NCBI GenBank assembly: GCA_026874595.1
Contig: CM049311.1
Location: forward strand, 7,541,676-7,605,675
Direction of reading: 5' to 3'
DNA from: Sipunculus nudus
Lineage: Eukaryota > Annelida > Sipuncula > Golfingiida > Sipunculidae
DNA: 64,000 nt
Part shown: in pieces, positions 23,801 to 37,200 of the stretch
Position numbering within the stretch: position 1 is the first letter of the stretch
Layout: every line of letters starts with the position of its first letter
Notes under the pieces: model-generated
Told to the model about the DNA's origin: nothing
Seen by the model: the letters and a program-made list of their open reading frames with translations, nothing else
Database searches by the model: none
Translations under genes and position numbers: made by a program

Positions 23801-26800
23801 AACATGAGGTTGCCCGATATAATATACAGTGAATCTATCGAGTTAATAACAATATAATTTTTCTTTCCTTTCCTTAGAATGTTCATGTACCCAAAATATA
23901 GTAAGCCATATATACGATTTTTAATGATCCACTAGGTATAGGCCAATTGATGGATTCGGAAAATTCCTCGACCCGGAAAAGGATTTCACGGACCGTCACA
24001 ATATCAGTTAGTAGAACTATGGAATCTGCATTAGAATTGGCAAATCTCTAACGTGTGTCATAGTTATTTACAAATCTATGCCAGGCAACCTTACACATAT
24101 TTGTAAATGTAAGAGCATCATTAAGCCAAATATACGAAACATATACGCCGTTAAAATTTTGTTTTGTTCCCAAAAATTACGGTTTCAGAGTGAAGGTATA
24201 ACTTGTCGAATGCTTAGCATTTCCCCTATATCCATCTTCAATCTAATTTAATTTGGTTATTACAGAGCTCCCTTCGTTGCGTACCGTATTACGAGCCGAT
24301 ATAGTCTTAGTGAGTACGAGAAAGAAAAATCAGACAAATGCACAGATAGACTTGAGCCAACTCAAAGAAGATTCACTGAGAATGAATGAGGCAGAGGTAA
24401 ATTTGAAATCAGCATTTCCTATGATACTTTATTAATAAAAAAAAAAATTAAATCAACAAATACAATTGTAGTTGGTTTCCACTTGCGCTCATGGCTATGC
24501 AATGATCAAGTATATGTTCCAGATAAACATTTTAAACAGCCAACAGATAGATAAGAGTTTAAAATCTGCCTATGAAACTCGATTTCTTTTTCAGAGAAAC
24601 ATTCTTCATATTCCTCTGAATGAATTGCGAACAGCCTTGCTTGGGAATATATCCTGTGTGGCAGTAGCTTTGCAGGGGAAGGGTAATTATTTTAGAATAA
24701 AGCCCTTTGTTAAAACAACAAAGTATAATAAATATAGATAAGCTAGCAGCAATTAGAAATACATATTACAAATGATAACATTTGTCAGTGTATATGATTT
24801 GATTATTTTTTACATAAACAGTAATAATAAAAGTAGCCCCGAACAATTATAAGACTCTTCATTGGTATGGCCGCAGATCTTAACAGCGGATTTGGATGTT
24901 TCCAAAGTGCTCTGCGTGATCTGAAATTATTATCAAAGGAAGATCAGACAGAACTGGCCATGTACATTTTACGACAGCCTACTCGGGCATCACACCTGGC
25001 TATGACGGATCTCTTAAGCTCTGTGGAGACAAATCATACATGGAATATTCTTTTTAACCTTGTGTTGGCGGATAAAAACCCGGAAGCAAAGATGGTCAGC
25101 AGACTTGCAAATCATCTAACATTAACTACAACTCCTTTAAACAAGGTAATTTCCCTATTATTGCTTAATGCTACCTGTTAACACTCATGTGCGAGACGTA
25201 AATGATTCTGATACATATGTGACTATTTAAACATAACGCAAGATTCACTGATAAGATATCCTATATATACAGTCGCCAAGTCTTATTATTTGATCTGAAT
25301 TTAAAGGATCTGGTTTTGAAATTAAACAGAAGAGTTCTGCATGAACCGTATATATTTCCTGGTGAGTTCTTTCGCTTTTTATATATTTGATTAACCTTAC
25401 AGACTGGTGAATTTTGAGACAATCTATCCTTATTATGAATACTTTTGCACGTGTGAGGTAAAGAATTTAGGCTCTTAAAGTACACATCTATTTTCGATAA
25501 AAAGACGAAAGGGACAACACCCTCGTGAACACTCAGTTGTTGTTGGCCTTGGGTTCTGTGCTTGGTCAACTTCATTTGTCATCACCAGACGTCGCTACAG
25601 AGTTTGTAAAGAAACTGGAGAATCGTCTTGAAGTTCACGGTAATAATTATGTTTGCAAAATTACTTAGCTTCAGAGATTTTGATTTTATTTCTTGTGGTT
25701 TGCATATTTCCTTGAAAACATAGATACAATATTATGTCAAAGGAAATGGCGTAAATAGTTTACAACAATTTTTTATATATCTTTCACATTAAATTTCCTT
25801 TTAATTTGAATTTTTATAAACAGATCCGACAATCTAAAAGAAATATTCAGATGAAAACTTTTTCTTTTAATTAATTTGTTAGCATAAAATTTCCGGCACA
25901 GAACGTTTCGACAAATTTAACCTTGATTTCGGGAATTTCTTACGACAGTGGGCTTCTAACCATTTGTATTATTAAACATGAAGTTTTCTATTGGTTCGTA
26001 TGCAACTGGCTAAAATTGAGCATATACATGGATAAAAATATATTTGTAACACATTCACAGATTAATATAAAATGCTACATGAAGATGATCAGGAAATCTC
26101 GCAGTACAATGTTTGTTTTGCTGGCAATATACTCAAAAGGCTACTTCATATAACGAATATTTCTGAGTTCACAGCAGGAATGACTTTGATGACATAGCTA
26201 CTGTAAAAGCGACATATTTCTATATTAATAAACTTCTAGCATTTTTCAGGGGTGTACCTAGACCAGTTCTTTATAATTTCCTTGTCATATTGTAATCTTT
26301 TTAATGATGTCACCTTATGATATCAGGCATAATAGTATAAAGTATATAACCTGTACCGATAACAGAGATAGATATACAATCTGGAAACTACCCTACAATG
26401 CACATACACCTTATGTGTTATCAGTGCATGGGTGTCTTCTGAAGAGCATGCAGATAGAGAAGTGATTTTTCAAAATTATATTTGCATAAAAGTCTAATAT
26501 TTTATTCACATAGGGCGGGAGACCTGATCTTTCTAGATTACTTGTAACAATCTAGTTTATTTATGTGAAAATGTAAAACTAATGTATATACGATAGAACT
26601 GAATGACCTATCTTGCTAAGTAATTTTGCCCGTAATCTCTGAAGAGGTACAGGCTATAGGGAGCATCGTCTTCGACTTGGTAAATTTTTGAGATGGCATA
26701 ACTAACATTGAAACTTTGATCTAGGTTTCATTGAATTTTTCATCACTCATCTTACAGTTGAGTGATTTGATTCCACATTGAGCTTCTGTTATTTAATGTT

Positions 26801-26833
26801 AAATCTATCTTTTTTTAAATAAATAAATAAATA

Positions 26834-26890
<57 letters not shown>

Positions 26891-29800
26891 GATCCTATTA
26901 AGCATCGTATGAAACGGCAAACTATGGCACCAGGAGACTTTGGCAATATCGTCCGTCAGAAAGCCACCTACATGCTCGCACTGGGTAACGCAGCTGTCCA
27001 GTCCTCTTTCCATCATTTTGTTTCCTACTTGAATACAACTGAAACAACACCAGAGTGGAAACGATGTGGTATACATGCTCTTTCACGTTACAAAACACCT
27101 GAGGTATAGTCTCCTCTTCCAAAGATGCAAATCTTTTATGTTTAACTTAATGCAAACTATATGACCTATTTTTATATAAGTTTTGGAAGAAATGTGGTCT
27201 AACATATTAAAACTAAATTCTTGGTTTAATTAAGTTTAATTCTCTTCCAGTAGTCATTGTTCGACGACCGATTATGTATTGTGCAAGTCCCTTTTACATG
27301 TTCTAAACTTATAAAAAATATATGCTAGTTTTAGCTATTCATGTTTTACACAAACCCATGTCAGCTATTTTTTGTTTGTTCTATTATTAGGCCGCAGACG
27401 CTCTTTTAGCTGTTGCTACGACAGTCGAGGAAAAGGAATTGCGACAGCTTTCGCTCACGGAATATCAAAAACATCCATATGGGGTTGATCTGCATGAATT
27501 TCGACAATCAGATGGCAGGTGATCATCTACAAAGCCATTTAATAAGCACATTCTGAAACAGCAAATGTTATCCTTGATATTATCATTCTGGACCACATTT
27601 TGTAGGAGAAAGCAGTCTCACTATGTCATTGTATCTATTAACGTTACATCAGATACACATTACTTTTGAATATAATAGATCTGCGTGTAATAGCAATCAT
27701 TAGTAAATCAAGTAAATTAACTTATTCCATGTAATACCTTCTCACAAAAAATGTCATGCAATGCTTGTAACCGACATTCACTCCATGTAGTGCCTCGGAA
27801 ATTATGGTCCATCATTATCGGCGTTTAAATAAATGAATATCTCTAAAACCCTGCACACTGGGCATGACATGATATTATGGTCGCCTGACGCCTCGGGAGC
27901 ACTGCTAACAAGGCAGAAGTGTCAAAATGTGGTGTTTGTGCCACTGATCGTTCTGTAATCGATGCCTTACCATTAAAGTGTGTACGTAACGTAGGGTAAT
28001 ATAATGTAACGGGCCTATTATTATATAAACTGCCAGTGGTGTTGCAGGCGACTCTGCATTGCTATGAAAGTAAATTGAAGTGGCCAATCCAAGGTCGGTG
28101 GTTTTCTCCGTGTCCACCGGTTTTCTCCATCTTTACAGACTACCAAACGCTACCGTCCGAGGTATTGACAATCCCATGCATTAGTTCTTAAACAAGTTGT
28201 GCAATCACTGTAATATAAATAGTATTTATATTTGACATTGCATACGTCACAGAATGGGAATGACTGGTTGGCCGATAATGGAACCGAAACCGTACGGCTC
28301 GCACGGGGGTCCGGCGTTCTAGCCCTTTGCTAATGCAGTAAGCTTCACTGCCAATGAGTGAGAACGCTAATATGTCCGCTGTGACATTCACCCACTCTCG
28401 GAAGACGCTTTCTCCCCGGGACAGATGCAAATATCAGCGTTCGGCGGCAAATATCATTGTTTGATGAGCAGATAAATTAAGTAAATCTTGTAAAGTAAAA
28501 CACTTGTTTTAAGGAAATAAAAATGTTAAATCTTCATTAAAACATGTTTTCGCTCGAAAAATTTACATAGTTGCTTAAAATGTCAACATTATATATGTGT
28601 GTGTGTGTAAGGAGATTTGTTAATAATATTTGTTAATAATATAAAAACGCGACTCAGATTTACTGAAACTTAGTTTCAGCAAGTACATATATGCATATAT
28701 GATAAAATTATATACCTTATGTTTCTAGGCCAAGAAGTGAAATAGTTTTAAAATTCTTAAACCGTCGTATATGGGCAAGTTCTTTTAACGCAATATGTTA
28801 TTCTACGCTGATTGCAGGGTACACCTTTTTCAAACATGACTTGTAACCGTTCTGTGTTGCTAACATAAAGTCTAGTGGCCATAATAAGCATTGTTGTAAC
28901 CATTTAACATCTTGACATGTCGATAACAAGAATCGAAATGAGAAAACAATCAGTATTTTACAGGATTGTTAATTTTCTTGTTTCCATAAAAATGAAAAAT
29001 ATTTGAGGCATGTCATTTTGTTCATATAATAACACTTTTTTCATAAGCTGTTTTACAATGATTTTAAAATTAGAAAAAAATGTTCTTTTTATTACACCCT
29101 TACATATAATAGTAACGTCGGCGGTTGACGAAAAGAGAAACACACACATATTAATATTTTTTATATTTATCAATTTTGCACGAGGCATCTAGTGTACGTC
29201 TTTAAAAATGTTCTCAGCCTTAGAAATGAGGTCGCCGACTGAAGATAAAAATGTAATTAAAGATTTTAAAGATATACAGACTTTAGCGATATATATTGCT
29301 TTTCTGTGAAAAATTTGAATATAGGTTTGGGTTATTTTAATAGTTACCTTTATTAATCTAAATCTTGCCCGTATTCTGCTTTGCAAGAAGTTTCACTCTC
29401 TTCTCCAATACTATATATTACATAGTGTCAGCAGAGAACTGTGGCTGAGTTATATTATTGCATGTCCAATTAGGGAGTATTACCAGATGATTGTTTTTAT
29501 AATTAATTGTTCATTAATATCGTGCTTAGATGTTAGCGTGAGAACTCAGGTTAGAGAGCACAGGTGCTTTCTTTGATGTTTATACTATAACAGTTTAATT
29601 CCGTGGCAACCGTCTCATGGCTAGACGGTAACTATAATAAGGCCAAACACCTGCTTATTTGCTTTTTCTCCGGTCTAGATCTCTAGAGGCGTGTCCATAA
29701 TATTTATGTAAGTAATGACAGTCGGTAAAATATTGTGAGATGATTGGCCAGGTCATGACGTCAGCAAGAGAATATAATCCGTGAATGGGATGAGATCACT

Positions 29801-31207
29801 ACAATTGCCTTTACAGCGCGCCAGTTAGGTGTAGTCTGAAGAATGTCTGCAGTTTAGTGGCAGGTCCGCGTTCATCAGAATCTAAACAGCTAAGAGTCGA
29901 TGTATGGAAGCGTATATTGTCAGTTTCTGAGGTTGCCACGGTGATACCTCTGTAACGGACTTCAGAGAGTGGATATCGCAATTACCGAAGGACTGGAAAT
30001 CCGGTCGTCTGTATCTGTTGTGAGCGCTTCCAGTAACAGACCAAGGACATTATCATAACGGGAAAGGCTAGAGGAACTGAGTATTGTTGTTTGGAAAAAA
30101 AATTAGTGACCTAGTGCTGGCTGAATCCAGGAGACATCAGCTGTGAAATATATTGATTCTATGTTCATATAGAATTGGCGGTGCACCTATCAGTCATTGC
30201 TTTGTGAACTTCGCCTCCAGGGGTTAACGTGTACCCCAGCGAGGAACTGTTCATTGTTTAATCCATATGTATATACAAAAGAGCGAGAGGACCGAACGAG
30301 CGGCTTGACATGCTGATGTTGTGTGTACGAGATGGTTAATTGACCAGGAGCTGGCAAACAAAGGGAACGTCCCTGTACAGTGAACATAACGGACTTAGTG
30401 ATTTTTTTATGTGAACGCTTGTGATCATCGATATTTATATGGGTGGAACGCCTGTCCAGAGAAGTGCAAGTGTACTTTTAATGTATTGATTTGTTTAGTT
30501 AACTCATTGCTTTTTCATCTTTTGGAGTGTATGTATGAGATTCATCTAGCTTAGTCTACCTTTTAAAAGACACTGGTTGTCCATTCCCTTCGGGGTTAGA
30601 CACATAGTTTTAATCTTTTTGCTCTATAAATTTGAAAAGTATAATTCAATGTAAAGATTGGATTTATTAAATACTCTCGGAGTCCACATGCAAATCACAC
30701 AAAATGAACATGGAGTGTCGTCATTTGGTTTCTTCGATTATCAGAATGATCCAAATTCACTGAAAATTGTAGTTTTCTATCCTTTACCTTTAGTATGTCA
30801 CGCCGACTGGCCTTCTTACATTGCAGCTGAGGAATGTTTAAATCTAAACGCCATTCCAGGGATAAGGTGACCAAGAAAATTTATTTCACCATTACATCCT
30901 ATGACAATAATTGCAGTGATCACAAGAATGCTCTCTTCGTGTCAAAATATCCCACATTTTCAACCTTTTATGTGAAACTAAGTGAAATCAGTGATAATAT
31001 ACAGTTGCAATAGATCTAGAATATACTATTTACTTTCTACGTTAACCCTTATCGTCCATCAGCTCAGTCAGTAGCACATAACCGATACCAAAATATGGCA
31101 CTACTGTCCCCTGGCAGTGTTATAGGGTTTTTAGGCTATCATAATTCCAAGTCAGACTTGGTATGTGTGGTAGAATGAACGACCTGTTTGCTGGGCCCTT
31201 GTTTCGT

Positions 31208-31261
<54 letters not shown>

Positions 31262-34200
31262 TATAGACTTATACTGTAGAGAACAAGGATTATTTTATAT
31301 CTGCAATACAGGTCCATGGAATACCTGAGAAAATTGAAAAGCAAAGGTTGGTTCATATTTCCCTGAAAAAAAAAATCTTTTACTCTTTTGGAAAGCTACC
31401 ATAAGAATGCATCGACGCTGATCGAACACCGTACAAAGCGAGGAATCAGCGATATCATTGGCAGGATCTGGCAAGGTTTCCAGTTTACTCTCAGCTCTCC
31501 ATCACTGAATTTTAGCAAAATGCTTGGATCAGAGTATATCGGGGCTTCCTTTGGTGTGAGGGGGAAGAATGAGCTGAAACTTGATATAAGTAAGAAATAA
31601 AGACGATGATTAGTATATGTAGTTGTCGATTTCAATGGCTGCAACGTTTTAATTTCAAATAACTGTATCAATAAAATGTTCCATAAGTATACATAAGTAC
31701 TTTGATAAGGTTTATATATACTAGAGCCCTTATCTGGGTATGGATCGGTCGATGTGGATAACGCGGCTTGGGCGACTATCCATGCTGGCGTAATAGGCAT
31801 GAACTTTGACCTGCTGCGGGCTGAAGTTCGATTCAAGGGACGTTTACAGTACCAGTTGAATATATTGAAGGTGGTATAAGGTTCCGCTCTTACACTGTAT
31901 CATTTTGATTGTAGAAATTTTGGCCGATTTAAGGTGGTTCGGATCAATGATGTCTTTTGTAACTTCCTCTAAACAAACATCTTGTGTATTAATGATTCTT
32001 AGATTTCAGAATGCTCCATATTTGAGAGTATTTTATTCTAAAATTCTAATAATATTTTAAATATTATTTAAAATTTTTAATATTCTAAAAAAGGAATAAA
32101 AAACCGAATGCAGAAAATGTATCCTCCAAAGAATTTGTTTTGGGACTATCATGACCATACTTGTCTGATTTCAGGAACTTGGCTACGATGATATTGTTCA
32201 AAAGGCTATAACATTTGGAAGGAAAGTCCCCAATATCATCAGTAGCGTAAAAGGGGCCATAAAAAGTTTTACTGAACTACTGACAAAGACACGAGGCATA
32301 AACATGGGAAGTATTATTGATGCAGTAAAGAACATGTTCACTGACATTCCAAACTTGTTTAGTAAGATTATCAGCCTTGGGAAGAAAATTATGCCCTTTA
32401 TATCCAGATTTCTTGGTCAGCTTCCCCTATTTCAACGGATCAAAAACTTCATCGAAAATATTTCGGACATTGTCAACCAAATACGAAACGACATTATGCG
32501 GCTGTACGAGGTATCTTTCTCAGTCTTCCCATATATCAGGACTTGAAAAAAGCATATTAGATTCTTTTTAACCATTCTGAAGTATTGAGAATTAAAGAAA
32601 TCGAAACAATACATGTGTGTAACCTACCTGGTTGGATATGATCATTCTATGCAATTTACTGCTTGCTTGTTAACCATTTCATAACTTCTAGTTCTCTTGA
32701 ATACTATTCTGAATTGAGAATTTTTTTTTCAAATGCCTGACGCTGTGTTCATATTTCAAGCAAATGTTGATTGTATATATACATTTAATGCAGGCTGTGA
32801 TGGATCCTTTCGAGATTACGTTACCTTGGGTGATAGAGGAAATTAAGACGTGTGTTAATGGAATAAAAGAGGGCTTCAGTTCTATAATGTATGATCCAAA
32901 GTCTGCACTGAAGAACATAGGCAGTTCTGTCACAAGGTATGTTTTGAAACCCTGATAATCTAGCTCATCGCAAATAAAGATTTAATAAACTAATACTAAT
33001 CTCCCACTTTTATTGTAGGATATATGCCGCGGTTGCAGCAGTATTGGAGACCAAAAATCAAATTATGGAAGCGAACTTCTTCAAAAAGGGTGAGTATTGT
33101 CTTATTTTCCCGATTGCTACCCAAAACAAGGTAAAGCGGCTTCAGATATAGATTGATAAACGAAAATATGATCTTTGCATACATTATAACGACTATTAAA
33201 CAATTACAAAAAGTGGGCGCATTTTATTCGAAATACAACATATTTAACTTTAATTTTCCAAATAAAATGGCTCGACACTTTTCCTAGAAAATCGACCTGA
33301 ATGGATGGACATTAAAACAATCACAGCCAATATCAGAGACAGTTTTATCGCCATAAAGAATGTTTCCATTAGAGCAAATAAGAAAGCTGCTGATGACCAG
33401 GGATGCAAACATTACACGGGGATAACAAAGGTATGTAAAACAACAATTGTTTAGTTACTTTCATGTGACTCTTTTTATAAATTAATGACATCTGTGCTTT
33501 GTGCAAAACGGTCCTGATGTTGTGGAGAAGAACTGATGTTCTGAAGCTATTGTTTAGATCCCAGAATTACTCGAGTATATAAACTAAAAAACCAGATAAA
33601 CTCAGGAAACACTACCTTGGTTCTCTTGTGGTTAACGTACGTTTCAGGGGCTCAACGAAGTCACAAAGGTTTATCTGTGTTGCAAAAATTAACCTAGTCC
33701 AACACCCCCAGAGTTCCGATTTTAGCATAGATTTTCGACGGTTTCCTCAAGTTATTGTCCAATACAATGGTTCAAAATTATTAGTTACCCTATCAAACTT
33801 GTATGAGACAAAATGTGTTATCTGTTTCTTAAATCTTAAATTCTAAGCTACCATTATTATACCATTGCATTATCTTTATTTGTTTCAATATTAATGAATA
33901 TCATGCTGTTTACTGCTTCCTTGAAAATGTTTAAAAATATATGCTGAATCTGCGACTCTTGGAGGAAAATAAATAACGAAACTTTATTTCTAAAAAATTC
34001 TTTGCATTTGTATTGTTTTCCCCTGAAAAACCCAGGCTGATCAGGTCTCGGTCTGTTTTTTAAACCCATACGGTCTCCTTAACTTTAACGCGGCAATAAT
34101 ATGATATGAAACAATTGATCTAAAGCATCGGTAAAAACATAAAAATTATTGTTCTGATGTGAAAATCAAATATTCTAAATATAATTTGAATAATTAAGCG

Positions 34201-37200
34201 CATTTAACAAGAACATGTAAACAGTCTTAGTTGCTTTCGTTGAGAATCCAGCTACAGCTTGGACTCCATTCAAAGCGTCTAAAAGGGATTTAATTAAATA
34301 AACGAGGACAGAACTCTTTTATTTTGAATTCATCCCTAAGTAATTAAAATTTGCGTGCAATGTATATTGACGATGATAAATATAGAAAAAAGTATGTTTC
34401 TTGACCTGTGCCGTACTTGGTTGAAATTGCTTTTATGTGACTGTCACGGAAAGGCATTCCGAGTGGACCTAATGACGTTTCTGTGCGTCTTTGGCAGTGA
34501 GAGCTACCACAGATGTAACTCTCCGTGTTGGAGTGAAGAAACATAAAGGCAACTTTATGTCAGTTACGACATTTTATAATTTTAATTTATAATACACGAA
34601 AAAGACATTAACATTTTTAAAGAAAACATTAATGGTACCAACTTCCATTTATATATTTTTTTCGAATCGATGTTTTCTCCAATCTTTTCAGAAATCCATA
34701 AAATCGACAATTTTGAAGAAAATGTTGAATATTTTTAAAGAAGGGGGAAAGGCAATTGGACCAGTAAAAAAAATAATAGAAGAAATGCGGCCGGTTATTT
34801 CATCCTTCCTTATGGTTGTTGAGAAAGTCAAAGGAGCCTGGACAATTTTAAAAGGAGGGTAAGTTATATTCTAAGAAATAAAACTAAAGCAGTTTTTACA
34901 AACTGTATGCTGATTGACTGACGTTAAACATGCTGGTGAAAAGATTGCAATCAAATAAACATTTTATATACAGCGTAACCACAAATAAACATGCTTGCAT
35001 ACATAAAAATATGCAAATAAACTTAAGTAACTTTGTTTCTATAGATATGAAACTGCTCGAACATTGGTGGATCTCATTTTTGGACAAAAAATCAGCAAAG
35101 GTTTCCCCCGGAAATATCTGTTATCAATTTCGTGTGGCAATGGATTCTGGGAGAGTGACGGCCGTGGTGCGTACCAACATCCAGGGGTTGATGTGGTCGT
35201 CAGAACTGGAGATAAGGTGATGCCACTTTTAGTATATCTGTAAATATATATACAAATAAATTTTGCTAAGTACATCATGAGACAAATAAATAAGCACTTA
35301 AAGGAAAAGTTAACATAAAAAAAAAACATAAATTATCGTTTTATTTTTGTTTATCATTTTTGTTACAGTTAATTAAAAAGCAAAGCAGATTGTGCATGTT
35401 TTATTATTTAATTTAGGTTGTAGCACCATTTGAAGGCACAGTGACAGCTGTGAACCGGACACAAGTTTTCATATCGGCAAGAAGAATGCAAGATACTGAA
35501 GTCATATTGGAAAATGTTCAAATAAAAGTTAATATGAGTGAAGGAGAGGTAAATTTTTAGTGTGAATTTAAGGAAACCCTATACTTTTATTCGTTTGAAA
35601 ACATCCATTACTTGTTCACTTGCTAAATCGATATTGATTGTCAGAGGCTGATTTCCAACCTTTTTGGTTACTTTTTGTTAATATCTGAAGATTTATCTGT
35701 AAATTGGAACATTCGCAAGTAAATTTTAATTAACCAACATACATCATTTATGTATATATATATATATATGTGTGTGTGTGTTTGCGTGTGTTTGTGTTAG
35801 ATTGAATCCCACAGTATATCTCTCTCACACACTAATATATAAACCATATAACATGTATAGATATAATAAAATACATGTATATTTATGAACCTTATTTACA
35901 GTTCAAGAAATATAAGGTGACAGCAGGAGAAGTGATTGGAACTGTCACTCGCCCACGTCACTGCTCAGATTCCCATATCCACTTCTCGATGCGCAAAAGG
36001 GGAAGCAAGGAATACATTGACCCCAGTAGATTCATGGAGAAACGAAAGATCCGTTAAGCTGGCTGGATACCAAATCAGGATTTCTATCTCTTCAACTTCA
36101 TGGTATCATAAACTATTTTTTTAAATAATAAATCGAATGAATGTCGTTTATTAAAAATATTGAATTAAGTATGTTTAAATATTTTTATAAAGACAGTATG
36201 CTTTTCTGCATATAGGGCCGCTCATTGGCTTATGGGGAAATCGTGGGAAAAATGACGCGTAGGAATACAACCCCATCAATAAGGTCCGACCGCAGATCAA
36301 GAAATAAATTCTCGTTAAGTTCACGGATGAGATCTTGGACATCGGAACATCAATTTTTGAGAACACCGTCTCCAAGCAATCCCACAATGATTCCAAGGAG
36401 GAGAAAAAATTATTCTGCTTCCTCTCGTAAGAACAAAACAAGTTTGTAGAACTATAACTGTATTTATATCATTAAGCTGTTAAAGTTAAAAAAATACAAA
36501 AAAAATATTTGAAGCTTTCATTCTCTGACATTCCATGAATGATAAACACAACAAGTCAATTATGGTCAGAGCAAGACAAGCTATAGGCACTATCTTTTAT
36601 TTTATTCATTTATTTTTTATTACCTCAGGCATATTCGAGAGGATAAGTTCCAAATTCCGTCGAATATTCGATATTCGATTGACAAGTATGAGGTTTTCCA
36701 GCCTGATGGAACACTCAGCGAAGAACGACAGAAACACACACAGAGAAATGATGAGAATGATAGACATAGCAAAGGTTCGTCAATTTTATACTCACACAGT
36801 ATTAATTAAATTCCTTTTATTGCCACAAGAATATATTAATATTATACACTGAACAGTTCATTTACATATAAATGCAGATGTGACAAAGAGGACTGACTCT
36901 TAGAGTATGTGTCTTGTCAGTACTTACACTAAATATAGTACGCTATATGGTGCAGACACTGTGCAATGAGAAAAATAAAATTAAATTTTTGGCAATATAG
37001 AGAAAACAAAATAATACACATCTGATAAAGAAAATGAATTTAAATACAATTAATATGATTCTTAAGTTGAGGAAAAAATTTCTTTCAGACGACATTTAAG
37101 TGTTGGTGTTGCACAACAAGGAACAATATCTTTAATAATATTGTTCCAAATGCAAACCCCTTTAAACTGTAAAATTCTACTTCAGGGTGCAATGAAGTAG

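Noticed and set aside
36216-36426. Reassigned stop codons (UAA/UAG as Gln) as the explanation for E26
   Set aside because: The minus-strand gene ends at TAA with a poly(A) signal, and none of the other 75 exons of the giant gene has an in-frame stop.
36225-36449. Stop-free 74-codon frame over E26
   Set aside because: Arg/Ser-rich shadow; its phase fits neither E25 nor E27.
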